The notes: generated by a model from the sequence alone, not told the origin. A DNA stretch of 64,000 nucleotides from Lepturacanthus savala (GCA_030544235.1 CM060471.1:8706848-8770847), one strand, 5' to 3'; counted from the stretch's first letter, positions 1-11,523 are shown. Program-made: numbers and translations.

Positions 1-94
1 TCTTTTCGATTGAGGCTCCATAATTCTTGATACGCAATTCCGAGATTCTGTTGGCAGATGCATCCCGTGACAGATTCGCTGCCTTATAAACACA

Positions 95-175
95 GTTTGG
101 CGTGTCAGTGTCAGTTCGAAGCAGTTTCGGTATCAGTCACGTGACTTTCTTGAAGCGATACGCACACTGACACAG
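95..175. repeat. Dispersed repeat fragment, inverted relative to 4132-4169
   Basis: A stretch starting ggcgtgtcagtgtcagttcg at 95 is matched almost base for base (one mismatch seen over about 38 bases) by the reverse complement at about 4132-4169. The left copy also has a short palindrome of its own (gtgtcagtgt at about 100 against acactgacac near 166). It looks like the terminal or subterminal part of a DNA transposon family, but I cannot name it. Confidence 0.55.
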
Positions 176-392
176 GGTTTCGCTCTATGAGCTTGACGCA
201 TGTGCCGACGCATCGGTGTTGCCAGACCCATCACTACCTCCCAGTAAAATAGACAATTTGATCTATATTATGATTTACAACTCAGTTTGTGTATCATTGT
301 ACTGAACAGACTATATGATGTCGTATTTGTGGAAGTTAAAGGAAATAAGAATCTTTCAAATTAGCTTCTCCCCTATTGTCCTGGTCTTTCAG

Positions 393-1252
393 ATACGTTT
401 CTCTGCCCTGTTGTTGCTGATGGAGCTGGCAGCTAAACTGAAGGAGAATTACATGGTGCTGCTGCCAGAGACCATCCCCTTCCTGGCTGAACTAATGGAG
501 GGTGAGGACACACACACAAACACACACAGAACATACTGAAGTGTTGTCTGGAAATACTTTGAGAAAAATGATGAGGAGACATTACCATAATCCACTTATG
601 CTTCATAAAAACCACGTCTGCATCTATTTAGCTCATTGTTTCATAACCTTAACATGAACTGTTAAGACAACATGGTAAACTTGTTTTCGGTCATTAATTC
701 ATTTGGTTATTAAATTATTTATTTACATCAATAGAAAGCAGATATAGTAAGATAGGTGCTAAGTAAAGAAAAAAAAAAACACAAGCCTGACGAGTCACTT
801 AGCATAAAGCAAAACCACAGACATCCCTGTTCCTTCTTAAATACAGTATTATAATATTAGAGTATTACATTATTATAATAAGTGTTAAGGTAAGAACATT
901 ATTCCAACATTGATTTTCCTAAGGATACTTGTGTGTGTTGTAACATGTTGAGTGTTGACAGATTTTCTTCTGCAGTGTTAGTCTTACAATAAAAAAGGGG
1001 AATAAAGTTAATACTAAAGCCAGGAAATCATTGATTGTGATTGGTTGGAAGGTGTTGCTCAGCTTTTAGTAAGCAGACAGTTTAACAGGAAGATGTCGAC
1101 AGCAGCTGCAGTGTTTGGGCTGTTTACAGATGTGAGTGTAACCAGCTGCTGTTTGTCTTTCAGATGAATGTGAGGAGGTGGAACAGCAGGTTCAGAAGGT
1201 CGTTCAGGAGATGGAAAACATCCTGGGAGAGCCGCTGCAGAGCTACTTCTAA
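393..1252 (+). CDS. heatr1: HEAT repeat-containing protein 1 (UTP10 homologue), last two coding exons
   Basis: HEATR1/UTP10 is a nucleolar HEAT-repeat protein of the small-subunit processome, needed for rRNA transcription and pre-18S processing. Only its C-terminus is here, in exons 393-501 and 1164-1252. The first exon reads ...AAKLKENYMVLLPETIPFLA... and the second reads DECEEVEQQV... to the end GEPLQSYF and stop. This is the highly conserved end of vertebrate HEATR1. Splice sites are canonical (acceptors at 391-392 and 1162-1163, donor GT at 502), and a GAT codon is split across the intron, giving MEDECEE. The rest of the large gene (about 2,100 aa in vertebrates) lies left of the window. 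A likely polyadenylation signal AATAAA is at 1385-1390. The call is firm; only the left boundary of the upstream exon depends on the splice reading. Confidence 0.95.
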
Positions 1253-1384
1253 CACATCCATTCCTGTAGATCCAGCCAAAGGAGGATAGTTAATAAGTTA
1301 ATACATGAAGAGTTTTAAACATCAAGTCATTTATCAGCCTGAAATCAGGTGAAATTTAGAAATTTGTATTTTTTTTGTATACGA

Positions 1385-1390
1385 AATAAA
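1385..1390 (+). promoter_or_regulatory. Candidate polyadenylation signal of heatr1
   Basis: AATAAA lies about 130 bases after the heatr1 stop codon, and a second overlapping-type motif (gcaataaat) follows a few bases later. The position suits a short 3' UTR. This is a sequence motif only; no transcript evidence was available. Confidence 0.5.
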
Positions 1391-1960
1391 TGCAATAAAT
1401 ATTGGACTTTGAGCTCCACCAGGGAGTTTTTCTTTTATATACATCACCTTGTAAAAGTCTTCATACGAGTTGAGCTGAAACTGAAGCTGAACATGTACAG
1501 TGTTCACTGTTAAATGAACAGATGAATGATTTGCTCTCCTGTTATTTTGAAGTTTAAGTTTCACCTACTTGTATAAGATAAGAGAAATTGAAACACATCA
1601 ATATCAAAACATCAACAGCTATATTTGAATTATTGATAAAGGAAGGGAGCTGCTTTCCATGTTTTCTTAAGACAGAACTGAACTTAAAGCCGACAGAAGT
1701 TCAAACTGAGAACAAATTCTTGGCTTCAAGTGTGTGGTGAAGCTGTAAACTGAGAACCAGGACGACTACAAGACAACATGAACATTGCTGTATGAATTTT
1801 GTTTTTTAACTAGTTACGAACAATAAGAAAAACTACAAAATGTCCTTTAGGGAAATTTTGAAAGAATTCCAATGGCTACTGTGGCAGCGTGTACATTATG
1901 AGCTTCTACAGAGATTTCGGTCTGTTGATCACCTGTTGTCTGTCAGCCTGTCTGTCAACC

Positions 1961-2466
1961 TCCAGAACTACAGAAGGTTAGTGACAGTTTACTTCCTAAA
2001 AGCAGTTTGTTGTTGGTGGCCACCATGCCACGGAATTGTCTGTCCATGTCTTCATCGCTTATCCATCTATCATTATCCATTCATTTGTCTCCAGATCTAC
2101 AAAGCCTGAATGACATTTTACTTCATATAAGCTTGTTTGTGTGTTGGTAGCTGCCATAAAACTTGCATGTCTATTGATCTATGAAACTCATATCTTTCAA
2201 GCTGTCTGTTTAATGCAAAAGCTGCAGCGATGGCAGGTTCAAGGTGATGACAGGAGGACACCATCAACTTTCCCAAAAGGTGCAGGAACTAAATTTAGGG
2301 CAGCCACCTACCCATTCAAAAGAGGGGAAGGAGGTGGAGGATGTCATCCCCACGCTGAGAAAACAAGCAGGCTCTATAGTGATCATGTCCAGCAACATGC
2401 CCAGGTAGGCCACACGTTGGTCATCTTATCTATTCATCTCCAGATCTACAAAGAGTGAGCCATATT
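1961..2466 (+). repeat. Degenerate long-period repeat, about three units
   Basis: Units begin at about 1961, 2092 and 2438 with ctccaga(a/t)ctacaaag and continue with a shared segment reading roughly gtgacattttacttc, then tgtttgttgttggtagccac. The third unit is interrupted at 2467-3762 by a Tc1-like transposon and resumes at 3763 (tatttgttggtagccaccat). The rest of the spacer 1253-2466 shows no gene; open frames there are short and carry no recognisable protein. Confidence 0.5.
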
Positions 2467-3762
2467 TACAGTGGCTTGCGAAACTATTTGGCTCCCTTGA
2501 ACTTTGTGACCTTTTGCCACATTTCAGGCTTCAAACATAAAGATATAAAACTAATTTCTTGTGAAGAATCAACAACAAGTGGGACACAATCATGAAGTGG
2601 AACACACGTTATTGGATATTTTAAACTTTAACAAACAAACGAAAAATTGGGCATGCAAAATCATTCAGCCCCATTGAGTTAATACTTTGTAGCGCCACCT
2701 TTTTCTGCGATTACAGCTGCAAGTCGCTTGGGGTATGTCTATCAGTTTTGCACATCGAGAAACTGATATTTTTGCCCATTCCTCCTGGCAAAACAGCTCG
2801 AGCTCAGTGAGGTTGGATGGAGAGCGTTTGTTCCCTGTCCCTGCTGAAGAAAAGCAGGCCCAAACCATGATGCTGCCACCACCATGTTTGACAGTGGGGA
2901 TGGTGTGTTGAGGGTGATGAAAAAGTTCGATTTTGGTCTCATCTGACCGGAGCACCTTCTTCCACATGTTTAGTGTCTCCCAGGTGGCTTGTGGCAAACT
3001 TTAAACAACACTTTTTTCATGGATATCTTTTAAGAAATGGCTTCCTTCTTACCACTCTTCCATAAAGGCCAGATGTGTGCAGTATACGACTGATTGTTGT
3101 CCTATGGACAGATTCTCCCACCTCAGCTGTAGACCTCTGCAGTTCATCCAGAGTGATCATGGGCCTCTTGGCTGCATCTCTGATCAGTCTTCTCCTTGTA
3201 TGAGCTGAAAGTGGTGCAGTGGTCTGATACTCCTTCCATTTCAATATTATTGCTTGCACAGTGCTCCTTGGGATGTTTAAAGCTTGGGAAACCTTTTTGT
3301 ATCCAAATCCAGCTTTAAACTTCTCCACAACAGTATCTCGGACCTGCCTGGTGTGCTCCTTGTTCTTCATGATGCTCTCTGTGCTTTAAACAGACCTCTG
3401 AGACTATCACAGTGCAGGTGCATTTATACAGAGACTTGATTACACACAGGTGGATTCCATTTATCATCGTTAGTCATTTAGGTCAACATTGAATCATTCA
3501 GAGATCCTCACTGAACTTCTGGACAGAGTTTGCTGCACTGAAAGTAAAGGGGCTGAATGATTTTGCACGCCCAATTTTTCGTTTTTTATTTGTTAAAAAA
3601 GTTTAAAATATCCAATAAAGTGTGTTCCACTTCATGATTGTGTCCCACTTGTTGTTGATTCTTCACATGAAATTACAGTTTTATATCTTTATGTTTGAAG
3701 CCTGAAATGTGGCAAAAGGTCACAAAGTTCAAGGGAGCCAAATAGTTTCGCAAGCCACTGTA
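2467..3762 (-). mobile_element. Internally deleted Tc1-like DNA transposon (1,296 bp including target TA)
   Basis: The element has long terminal inverted repeats of roughly 200 bases. The left end starts tacagtggcttgcgaaacta at 2467 and the right end closes with its reverse complement at 3762. TA at both edges is the expected Tc1/mariner target duplication. Long inverted repeats with an internal repeated block are typical of Tc1-like elements of the IR/DR type in fish. The transposase frame inside is broken and shortened, so this copy cannot make its own enzyme, though its ends look intact. Confidence 0.92.
2665..3370 (-). pseudogene. Tc1-like transposase pseudogene
   Basis: Reading on the minus strand from 3370, the first 117 codons are a well-preserved N-terminal paired-like helix-turn-helix DNA-binding region (MKNKEHTRQVRDTVVEKF..., with RSTVQAIILKWKEY). 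After about 3017 a stop and frame changes appear. The next part (VLRSDETKIELF) contains the first catalytic Asp of the DDE triad, but the frame then jumps to the very C-terminal part (SNLTELELFCQEEWAKI). The middle of the enzyme, with the second catalytic Asp (the usual NDNDPKH-type motif) is absent. Full family members are about 340 aa. This is a dead copy by deletion and frameshift. Confidence 0.9.
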
Positions 3763-3825
3763 ACTGTCTATGAGGTTATTTGTTGGTAGCCACCATGAAA
3801 TATTTAATAATAATATAACACATTG

Positions 3826-4130
3826 GGAGCGCTGTTGCCTCACAGCAAGAAGGTCACAGGTTCAAGACCTTGGCCTTGGGACCTTTCCATGTGTAGTTCT
3901 CCCCATGTCTGCGTGGGTTTTCTCCGGGTTATCCAACTTCCTCCCACAGTCCAAAAACATGCTGAGGTTAACTGGAGACTCTAAATTGTCCATAGGTGTG
4001 AGTGTGTGAGTGAATGGTGTGTGTGCCCCACGATTGGCTGGCGACCATCTGGGGTGTATCCCTGCCTCTCACCTGTAATGCCCTGGGATTGGTTCCAGCA
4101 GACCCCTGCGAACCTAATGAGGGGGTCTGC
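3826..4130 (+). repeat. Common fish interspersed repeat, copy 1 (LINE-tail/SINE-like)
   Basis: The run from gcgctgttgcctcacagcaa through the stretch containing cacagtccaaaaacatgctg, gagactctaaattg, attggctggcgaccatctgg and ccagcagacccctgcgaacc is a widespread fish dispersed repeat. Two more copies are at 33341-33575 (+) and 49326-49600 (-). I place it with L2-type LINE-tail or SINE repeats, but the exact family is uncertain. The 3' end is cut where another repeat with ggtaccgaaactgcttcgaa begins. Confidence 0.7.
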
Positions 4131-4164
4131 TGGTACCGAAACTGCTTCGAACTGACACTGACAC

Positions 4165-4167
<3 letters not shown>

Positions 4168-4231
<64 letters not shown>
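4168..4231. repeat. (AT)n microsatellite
   Basis: About 64 bases of pure alternating AT, directly after the inverted copy of the 95-135 repeat. The rest of 4232-4700 is AT-rich sequence with no gene seen. Confidence 0.98.
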
Positions 4232-4234
<3 letters not shown>

Positions 4235-4679
4235 GAGAGATCCTGAAGTATCCAAACATACCACAAATGTCAGGATTAATTAGTGCACATTTGTCTAATG
4301 ATCTACAGTACAATATTTCCCTTTGATGCAATAGTGCATTTTAAACAACAAGATAGGATTCACTACCGCAGAATGTGTATTTTGTTAAAATGTAACAATT
4401 GTGGGGGAAATACATAAATAAATTAAACACATCTTTGGACATGCAAATCTGAGTTTGGATTTAGACATGTGGGTAATTTAAAATAATTTATTTACAAAAT
4501 TCACAGATGTAAAACAAAAGCTTCAACAGCATAAACAACAATTAAAACACACAAAACAAGCAGATTTAAAACAAAATCTGTTTTAAATCTGCTTGTCAAT
4601 ATCAGATTTCAATATCAAGAATCAAAGATATTGAAACAGGATGTTTCAGAGAACTGCATGATCCACTATTGAAGAAAGG

Positions 4680-4685
4680 TTTATT
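4680..4685 (-). promoter_or_regulatory. Candidate polyadenylation signal of the GPCR gene
   Basis: TTTATT on the plus strand (AATAAA on the minus strand) lies about 17 bases past the stop codon. That is very close, so a later signal in the AT-rich stretch to about 4480 may be used instead. Confidence 0.3.
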
Positions 4686-4701
4686 ACACAGCTTCTTTTC
4701 C

Positions 4702-6328
4702 TTAGTCAGTCCTCATGGAATTTAGTTCGTGCTCGTTGGTCGACTGACTTGTAGACGAGGATGCGTTCCCCTCTGCTGCGCCCTGACCACAACGCAGGAA
4801 GCGGGGCAGCGAGCTGCAGAGTGCCTGTCTGAACATGGAGCTGGAGAAGACGTACACGATGGGGTCCAGAGCCGAGTTCAGGAAGTTCAGCCCCAAAGAC
4901 ACGATGTTGAGCTGAGTGAATGTGTAGAAGGCAGCACAGTTCACCGGGCGCTGAGAGCGGATCACCCACACCCCGATGGTGGTCACTGTGGTGGGTAGGA
5001 AGCACACCATGAACACAGCGACGATGGCAGCACACACCCGCATCGCCTTGCGAACCTTGTCAGGTTTCCCGATCTGCCGCTCCTTCAGGAAGCTGGAAAT
5101 GCGGATGGAGCAGAACAGCAGCATGGCCAGCGGGATGATGAACTCCAGCACCGTCAGGATGCGGTGCATGCCCACCAGGATGATGATGGCACGAGACGCC
5201 TCTTTGTAAGAAGTGAAGAAGAAACACTGGGTGCGGTTGCCACTTCCCTTGATGTGGCTATAAGCCAGCATGGGAAACCGAGGACTTTTGACCAGTAGCC
5301 AGACAAACGCTGACACGTACACAGCCTGTTGTTTGGTCATGCGGTTAAACCGGTGGTGAGGGTGAACCACCTGGAACAAGAGACACATGATTGTCATCTC
5401 CTGGAGACCAGTGTGATTTTTTAGAGTCAGTCTAAATTAGCAAGTACTCCTGAGCCAATCCTAAAAGTCAGGGAATATTTTCAAGGTTTGGTATTGGCTC
5501 AAGTGAAGTCAATCAAATGTGGATCTTTTCTTTACTGTGTTTGTCTGCCTGAGCCTGCTGGAGTTTCTCTACAGCAGCTGTTAATGGACAACAGACAGCC
5601 CTCACTGGATGACTTTATTACCGAAGAAAACTTTCTCTCAGGCAATTTCAGCCACATCTTGAATCTTTTCCTACACACTGGGTGAAAACAATATTCAGCT
5701 TTTTTCTCCATTGACTTTGCTGCCTCAAAATTAGCTTTATTTCATAATTCACAGTAAACTTGACTTCACTCTCACTATGTAATCACACTGGATAACCTCA
5801 TCTCTTCAGTTTCTCATGTTTACACCTCAAAACTACAAGAAAGCCAGTGAATGGTCATTGTTGAAATTGTGAACACTAACACAATGTGTACTTTAGTTTC
5901 CTCACCTTAAAGTAGCGATAAATCGCCACCACGGTCATCAGCGCGATGCTGGCCGAGCGGTTGGAAAACATCAGGAAGAGGTTGATCCTGCACAAGCCAT
6001 CTCCAAACACCCAGTGGCCCCTGATCAAGGCATCGATCCTGAGCGGCAGACTCACAAGCGCCAGGAAGTCGGCGATAACCAGATTGAAGAGGAAAATGTT
6101 GTTGGGGTTCCAAGCCTTCAGTTTGAAGCAAAAGATCCACAGAGCAACTATGTTTCCCAGCAGCCCCAGTATAACATCAATGGTGAGGACTGGGGGCAGG
6201 ATCACACCCTCCAGTTGAATACCCACTGGTGGGCAGCCGCCACCACCACTACCACCACTGCCACCAGGCATCGGAGTCGTGAAGTTTGAAAGGGTCATGG
6301 TGAAGTTTTCCTTATACTCTGATAGCAT
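4702..6328 (-). CDS. Class A GPCR of the hydroxycarboxylic acid / oxoeicosanoid (HCAR/OXER1/GPR31) group
   Basis: Complete 363-aa receptor in two exons: 6328-5906 and 5370-4702, with a 535-bp GT-AG intron joining YFK to VVHPHH. The extracellular N-terminus has two NFT glycosylation sites (N8, N15) and a Gly-rich run. TM1 carries GLLGN, TM2 NLVIADFLAL. Cys113 can pair with Cys190 in loop 2. TM3 contains an Arg (R124) in FSNRSAS at the site where HCAR/OXER receptors bind the carboxylate of their ligand. TM6 has VCFLP and TM7 NSALDPIVY (310-314). Members signal mostly through Gi in response to lactate, hydroxy-fatty acids or eicosanoids. Oddities are YRY in place of DRY at 137-139 and an intron in a group usually intronless in its coding region. 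GPCR identity is certain; the choice between HCAR, OXER1 and GPR31 is not. Confidence 0.88.
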
Positions 6329-8993
6329 TTTTTTTATTATATCTTAAAATTGTGTCATTAAGTCTAGAGAGAGAGTGAGATTATTTTATCAGCTTCTATT
6401 TAAACAGTCATGGGTTTGGTGGTTGAATAAGAATGAGGAACAGTTTAAAGGTGTATGAACACACTAAGTAAGTTGCTTCTTCCTTTTCGAAGCCCTTCCT
6501 TATTTCTTTAGAACAAAGTCTGTGTGAGAGGGAAAAAAAAAAAGAATATTTGTTTTTGTACAATAAACAGTTCGATTTTTCTACAGGTCAAATAAAAGAC
6601 TAGTGTAAACAAGAGCGTGATGCTAAGGTATCAGAAGAGCATTTTAATAAAGATTACAGATTTATTTTATCAAAACATGAAATGGCAAACTGGATAAGTA
6701 GAAAAGGTTAATAAAAGATAATTTGAATGATATATGGTCTATTTTTAATTAGAATCTTTAAAGATACAATACAAAAGTTACAATTTAAAAAATATATCTA
6801 AACAAATATGGGAAATCTATTTTATGTTTATAGGTAAACATGATGTCTTGTATTACTCTACATTTAGTCCACTCAATCTGCTATGTTGTACACTAGAGAA
6901 CATTGCAAGAAAATTGTATTTTTTTTACACAGATTCCTGTTGTGAAACTACACACTTAAAAATAAACAAGTAAAATAAAAATGTTTCCCATTTAAAAAAA
7001 AAGGATAATTGATCCTATATAACACAATTCAATACAAGTAAATGCAAAATGACACATTTAATACAATGAATATCCATAACTCACCAGTCTGCTGATGTTT
7101 GTTTTTAGTCTGTGTGTTTATATCTCTGACAGCAGGACGTCCCTGTTCCTGTTACTGACTTTCATCACATGTCCAGCAGTTACCACACTGGCAACGGTAC
7201 AGTCACTGGAAAACAAGCTGATGTGTAAAATCAGAAATCCCCAGTGAAGTCCATTTCTCAAGACATTAGTTTTGGGTTGAAATGCTGATTTTAAAGGTCC
7301 CATATCATGCAAACAGACACTTACATGGAATTTTGGAGGTTTCATAAAAACTCTCCCAGGCAATCGCTCACAGCTTGGATTTAGAAACGCTGACGTACAG
7401 CTTGTTTGTTCTTCTTTGATTTTGTGATGTCATTCAGTACCTTTCTCCACCTGTAGAGGTTACCAGCACTGGCCCACCTGCCCCTACCCTCACACATTTT
7501 TTCAGTCTTTCAAGTGAAAAATAGCCAATCAGAAGAGAGGCTTGTGGATTTTTGTGAGCTGAGTTGAATTTTTGTACTTTAAATTGCAAATATATCATAT
7601 TAAAGGATTAAAAATTCAAATAAAACCCAGGAAAGTGCAGATATGTTATTTAAACATGTAGATAAGAGTCTGACAGTTGACTGTGTGGTAGCTGCAGCTT
7701 TACTTCTATTTACAACCAAACACTGTATGACTGCTGTAACACATCAGTTAATTCAACCTGTGTTTGTGACAGCTACTGTTAATACATCCCCCTCCCAATA
7801 AAGACAACATACAACAGACAGCTTATAAGAAAATAACATCCTAAGCAAATACTAACAAGTAGTGTAAAATGAAAAGGGAGTGTACCAATTCCCCTTCATG
7901 TTCCCCCCTAACCCCTAACTCTAATTCTATCGCTAAACCTACCTCTAACCCTAGCCATTAACTCTTACTCTAACTTTAGCCATAAACGTAAATCTAACTC
8001 TAAGTCTGACCCCAACCCTAACAAAGCGGGGAACATAAGACCTGAGTAACACAATGATGACCCCAAATGAACCAGGGTTTTCAGCTGGTATGTTGCTGTG
8101 TGTTTCCTGTCTTTGGTCTTGTTGCAGAGACACTGCAGGATACACTTTGCTTGACACAAGGATTTTGAAATGCTTTTCCTCTGGGGTGAAACATACAAAT
8201 AATTGAGAAAGTTTGGAAACCACAGGATTTCTGCTTTTGCTTCTGCTGTTGTGGGCAGTGAATCATATTGTCACGTTCCAAAGTGGAAGTTTTGTTCTAT
8301 TTTTGCAGATATTAGTTAGATATTATTATTATTAGTGTTATTAAATCACAAAATCCTACCACAATTTATTATATATGACTGATTTCCTCTGACTCAGTCA
8401 AATACATTTTTCAATTGCATCTCTCTCTGTCTTCAGTAGAAGCACTATATTTTATGATTGAGAAGCCTAGTGTTTTGTGTGCTTGGTGGTCTGAATTTCA
8501 GATACATGGATCTTTTCAGTGGTTTAGTCCTAAAAGGAAAAGTGGTTTACTGCAGGGTCCTGTGTCCCGGCCTCACCTTTGCAGGTGAACTACGGTGTTG
8601 TGCTCAAACATAGAGGCTACTGCAGCAAATGCACCTGGAGCTTTGAGAATGTTCTCAAGGTGATAATATTTTTTTCTGCTACTGGCAGGACTTTAACTGA
8701 TAATGCATTACTTTAATTGCTGTGTTGGTGTGTTGGTTAGTGGACGCCCAACACAAATGGATCAGAGCCATTTCTAGGTTAAGCCAGAAATGATTGACTG
8801 AGGAAGTTTATTTATCAGAGTGTGATTGTGATGAGCCTCCAGCAGAGGGAGACAAAGCTCTGCTCATTCAGCTCTGTGTCACCCTGAAGGATGCTGGGAG
8901 GAGGAAGAGGATGAGGATGACGGCAGCAGAGGCTGCAGAGAAGCTAACAGCATCGACACTCAAACACACACTGACAGCAGCTAACTGCTAACT
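6329..8993. other. Intergenic sequence without a recognised gene
   Basis: AT-rich spacer upstream of the GPCR. A block at about 7290-7560 (starting aaaggtcccatatcatgcaa) resembles a dispersed fish repeat, but I could not find matching ends. From about 7905 to 8025 there is a degenerate (CTAACCCTAA)-like run reminiscent of telomere-like satellite. Sequence 8750-8990 could be an upstream or 5' exon region of jakmip3, but nothing decisive is visible. Confidence 0.5.
7905..8025. repeat. Degenerate telomere-like (CTAACC)-rich repeat
   Basis: About 120 bases made of variants of CTAACCC/CTAACTCTA (cctaacccctaactctaatt at about 7909 and later accccaaccctaacaaagcg). It is too diverged to be a functional telomere repeat. 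Such runs are common inside fish repeats. Confidence 0.6.
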
Positions 8994-9349
8994 GCTCAGC
9001 CTCTCACACACACACACACACACACATACACAGACACACACACATACACACACACAGAGAGAGAGAGAGACAGGTGGACAGCCAGAGAGGCAGACAGGTG
9101 GAAGGAGGCTGATGCTGCCACCACACAAACACACACATACACACACACACTCACACATGCACGCACACACACACACACTGACATACAGTAAGCTGCAGTG
9201 AGGCTAGCTGGTTAGCATGCTGTGGGTAGGAGGCTAACCTACCACACACAGACACACACACAAACATAGTGATGCAGTGTCCGAGGCTTCCTATTGGACG
9301 GTGAGTGATGGAAGATCTAAATCTCATCGTGTGTGTTGGGTTAGGCCTG

Positions 9350-9464
<115 letters not shown>

Positions 9465-9609
9465 AGTTATGATGACAGATGATGTGATGTGTTGATGATG
9501 TTGCCATGGAAATAGTCATGTATTCCTCCAGTGCTGTGCGTCAGTTTGTGACAGCAACATCAAACCATAGCTCACCAGGTGAACATGTCATCAGTTTCAG
9601 GTGGAATCA

Positions 9610-9850
9610 GGAGTTGAATTAGGACTACTACTGATACTACTAGTACTACTGGTACTGCCTGTTCTGTTGGTACCAGTATTACTTGTTCTACTAGTATTGC
9701 TGGTTCTGTTGGTATAGTTGGAAGTGCTTGTACTGTTGGTGCTGTTGGATCTTGTACTGTTGGTAATAGTACTACTGGTACTGTTGGTACTGCTGGTACT
9801 GTTTGAACTGGTACCGTTAACCACTGTTGGTGTTGGTACTTTTGGTACTG
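9610..9850. repeat. Degenerate minisatellite of GTACTGTTG-type units
   Basis: About 240 bases built from imperfect 6- to 9-base units such as tactgttggt and actactggta. The apparent Ser/Thr/Asn-rich minus-strand frame is a by-product. The following region to 11523 is unremarkable AT-rich DNA without a gene that I can support. Confidence 0.85.
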
Positions 9851-11523
9851 TTAGTACTGCTGCTGCTGGAACCCCATTTACCATTCACTAATGCTGACAC
9901 CCTGCACACTATATAATAAAGTCAGCAAACATAAAAACACTAAAGCTATGAGCTGATTTCGACCATTGTCATTTTGAGAGTTAATTGTAATATTTAGTTA
10001 AAAAGTTGTGTTAAAAAAAAGTCAAAATAGAAAATGTTTCCAGGAGTTTAACACTTCTGCCTGCAGGTTGATGGGATAGCATGTGCATGTTGGATTATTT
10101 CTTACCCATCCAGGTGTATAAAGGTGTGTTTGGGCTGCAGCGTGTCTCCTCTGGTTCCTCCTCACACTGCAGGATGTTTCCCAACAGAACAGTTCAGGTT
10201 CATCAGGAAGAAGTTAACATTAGTGTGGACAGGAACACACAGAGCTGAGATTTACTGTATATCTTTACAGAGAAGTGTTCCTTCATGAGGACCAGCTGTC
10301 GGTTTGGTATTTGTTGTCTTTGACAGCAGCTGCTTTAATATACTTTGACATGAGCATTATTTACATCAAGCTCATTTTGTTTTAATCACTTTCTGACGTC
10401 AGAAAAGTTAACTGACTTCCTGCTACTAACCTGCTACTAGCCGGTGAGTGATCAAATAATTGATCACATGAAGGAATAACCAATCCAATACACAGGCTGA
10501 TCCGACATCTGCCATATTGCATAGTTCTTAAAATAACCTTGTCAGTTTATTCAGCGGTTTGTGAATCTGTAATAATATATTGTACATGAATAGAGATCAA
10601 ATATAAGAAAATTGTCTGGGTTGGAAACTAAATGTGCTGCGAGGTGTTCTGCTGTTGGTAGATGATGTATAACAGAGAAATCATATAGAGACAATATCAT
10701 AACATCACTTAATAATACATTTTATTTGTAAAGCATTTTTCATTTGAGACTCTCAATGTTGTAAAAACAAGTAAAAAACAGGAAATAAAATCCATCAACA
10801 AGATTAAAACTTAAATTAAAACAGAAGCAGCAAACAGATGCCAGCTTCATTTTCTCTCTCCGTCCTGTCTCTGTAAGAGAATGAAGCTTGTGGAATTTAC
10901 TTTTATATATTTTCAACAATGTTATTTTAACAAAGATAAAAATTAAAAATAAAAAAAATAAAAGAACCCATGACCATGCAAACCACAGAAACTGAAATAT
11001 TTTTTGAAAGCGCTGCATCTTCCAGACAGTTTTCAAGGACCAACAACTTCTCAGATGGTTCTGTGTAACAAACCAACTTTGTGCATCAGGTTAGTGTGAA
11101 TATCTCCATCAAAAGCTGCTCTGAGCTTTCTGCTGCAGCTTTGTTGCTGTTAACAGATCTGTTTGTCCTGCGTTTATCACAACATGTCCGACCTCACTCA
11201 TGGATTCATCTCCTCTGTCAAGCTGTGACCTTTGGCCTGCCACCCTCTAGGACTGAAGGGAAATGATGTAGGGACGCATATTGAATAAACAATGATAAAA
11301 AATGATTTTAAAAAAAAAATGACATTCTGGTCGAAACATATGAAGTGAGACACATGATATCCTGTTCAGAAATCTCCTGATCCAAATCTGCATTTATTCA
11401 GATTAGTAGAGTTGATCAGATGGTGGTTGATCAGAAAGTGATATATAATCATATCATTGCAGATTCATTCATACGTACAAGGACCGTATTGTTATGTAAA
11501 TGTAAAATTGTATCTGTCCACAG

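Noticed and set aside
4964..5035. Second open frames overlapping the GPCR on both strands
   Set aside because: Shadows of the true receptor frame; no conserved protein features.
7905..8025. Interstitial telomere from a chromosome fusion
   Set aside because: The CTAACC-like units are too degenerate and too few, and such runs occur inside ordinary fish repeats.
9597..9884. Ser/Thr/Asn-rich minus-strand frame resembling a mucin-like peptide
   Set aside because: It coincides exactly with a degenerate short tandem repeat and has no start context or splice partners.
10740..11036. Minus-strand open frame of 98 codons, Phe/Leu-rich
   Set aside because: AT-rich sequence with no domain, no splice context and no resemblance to a known protein.
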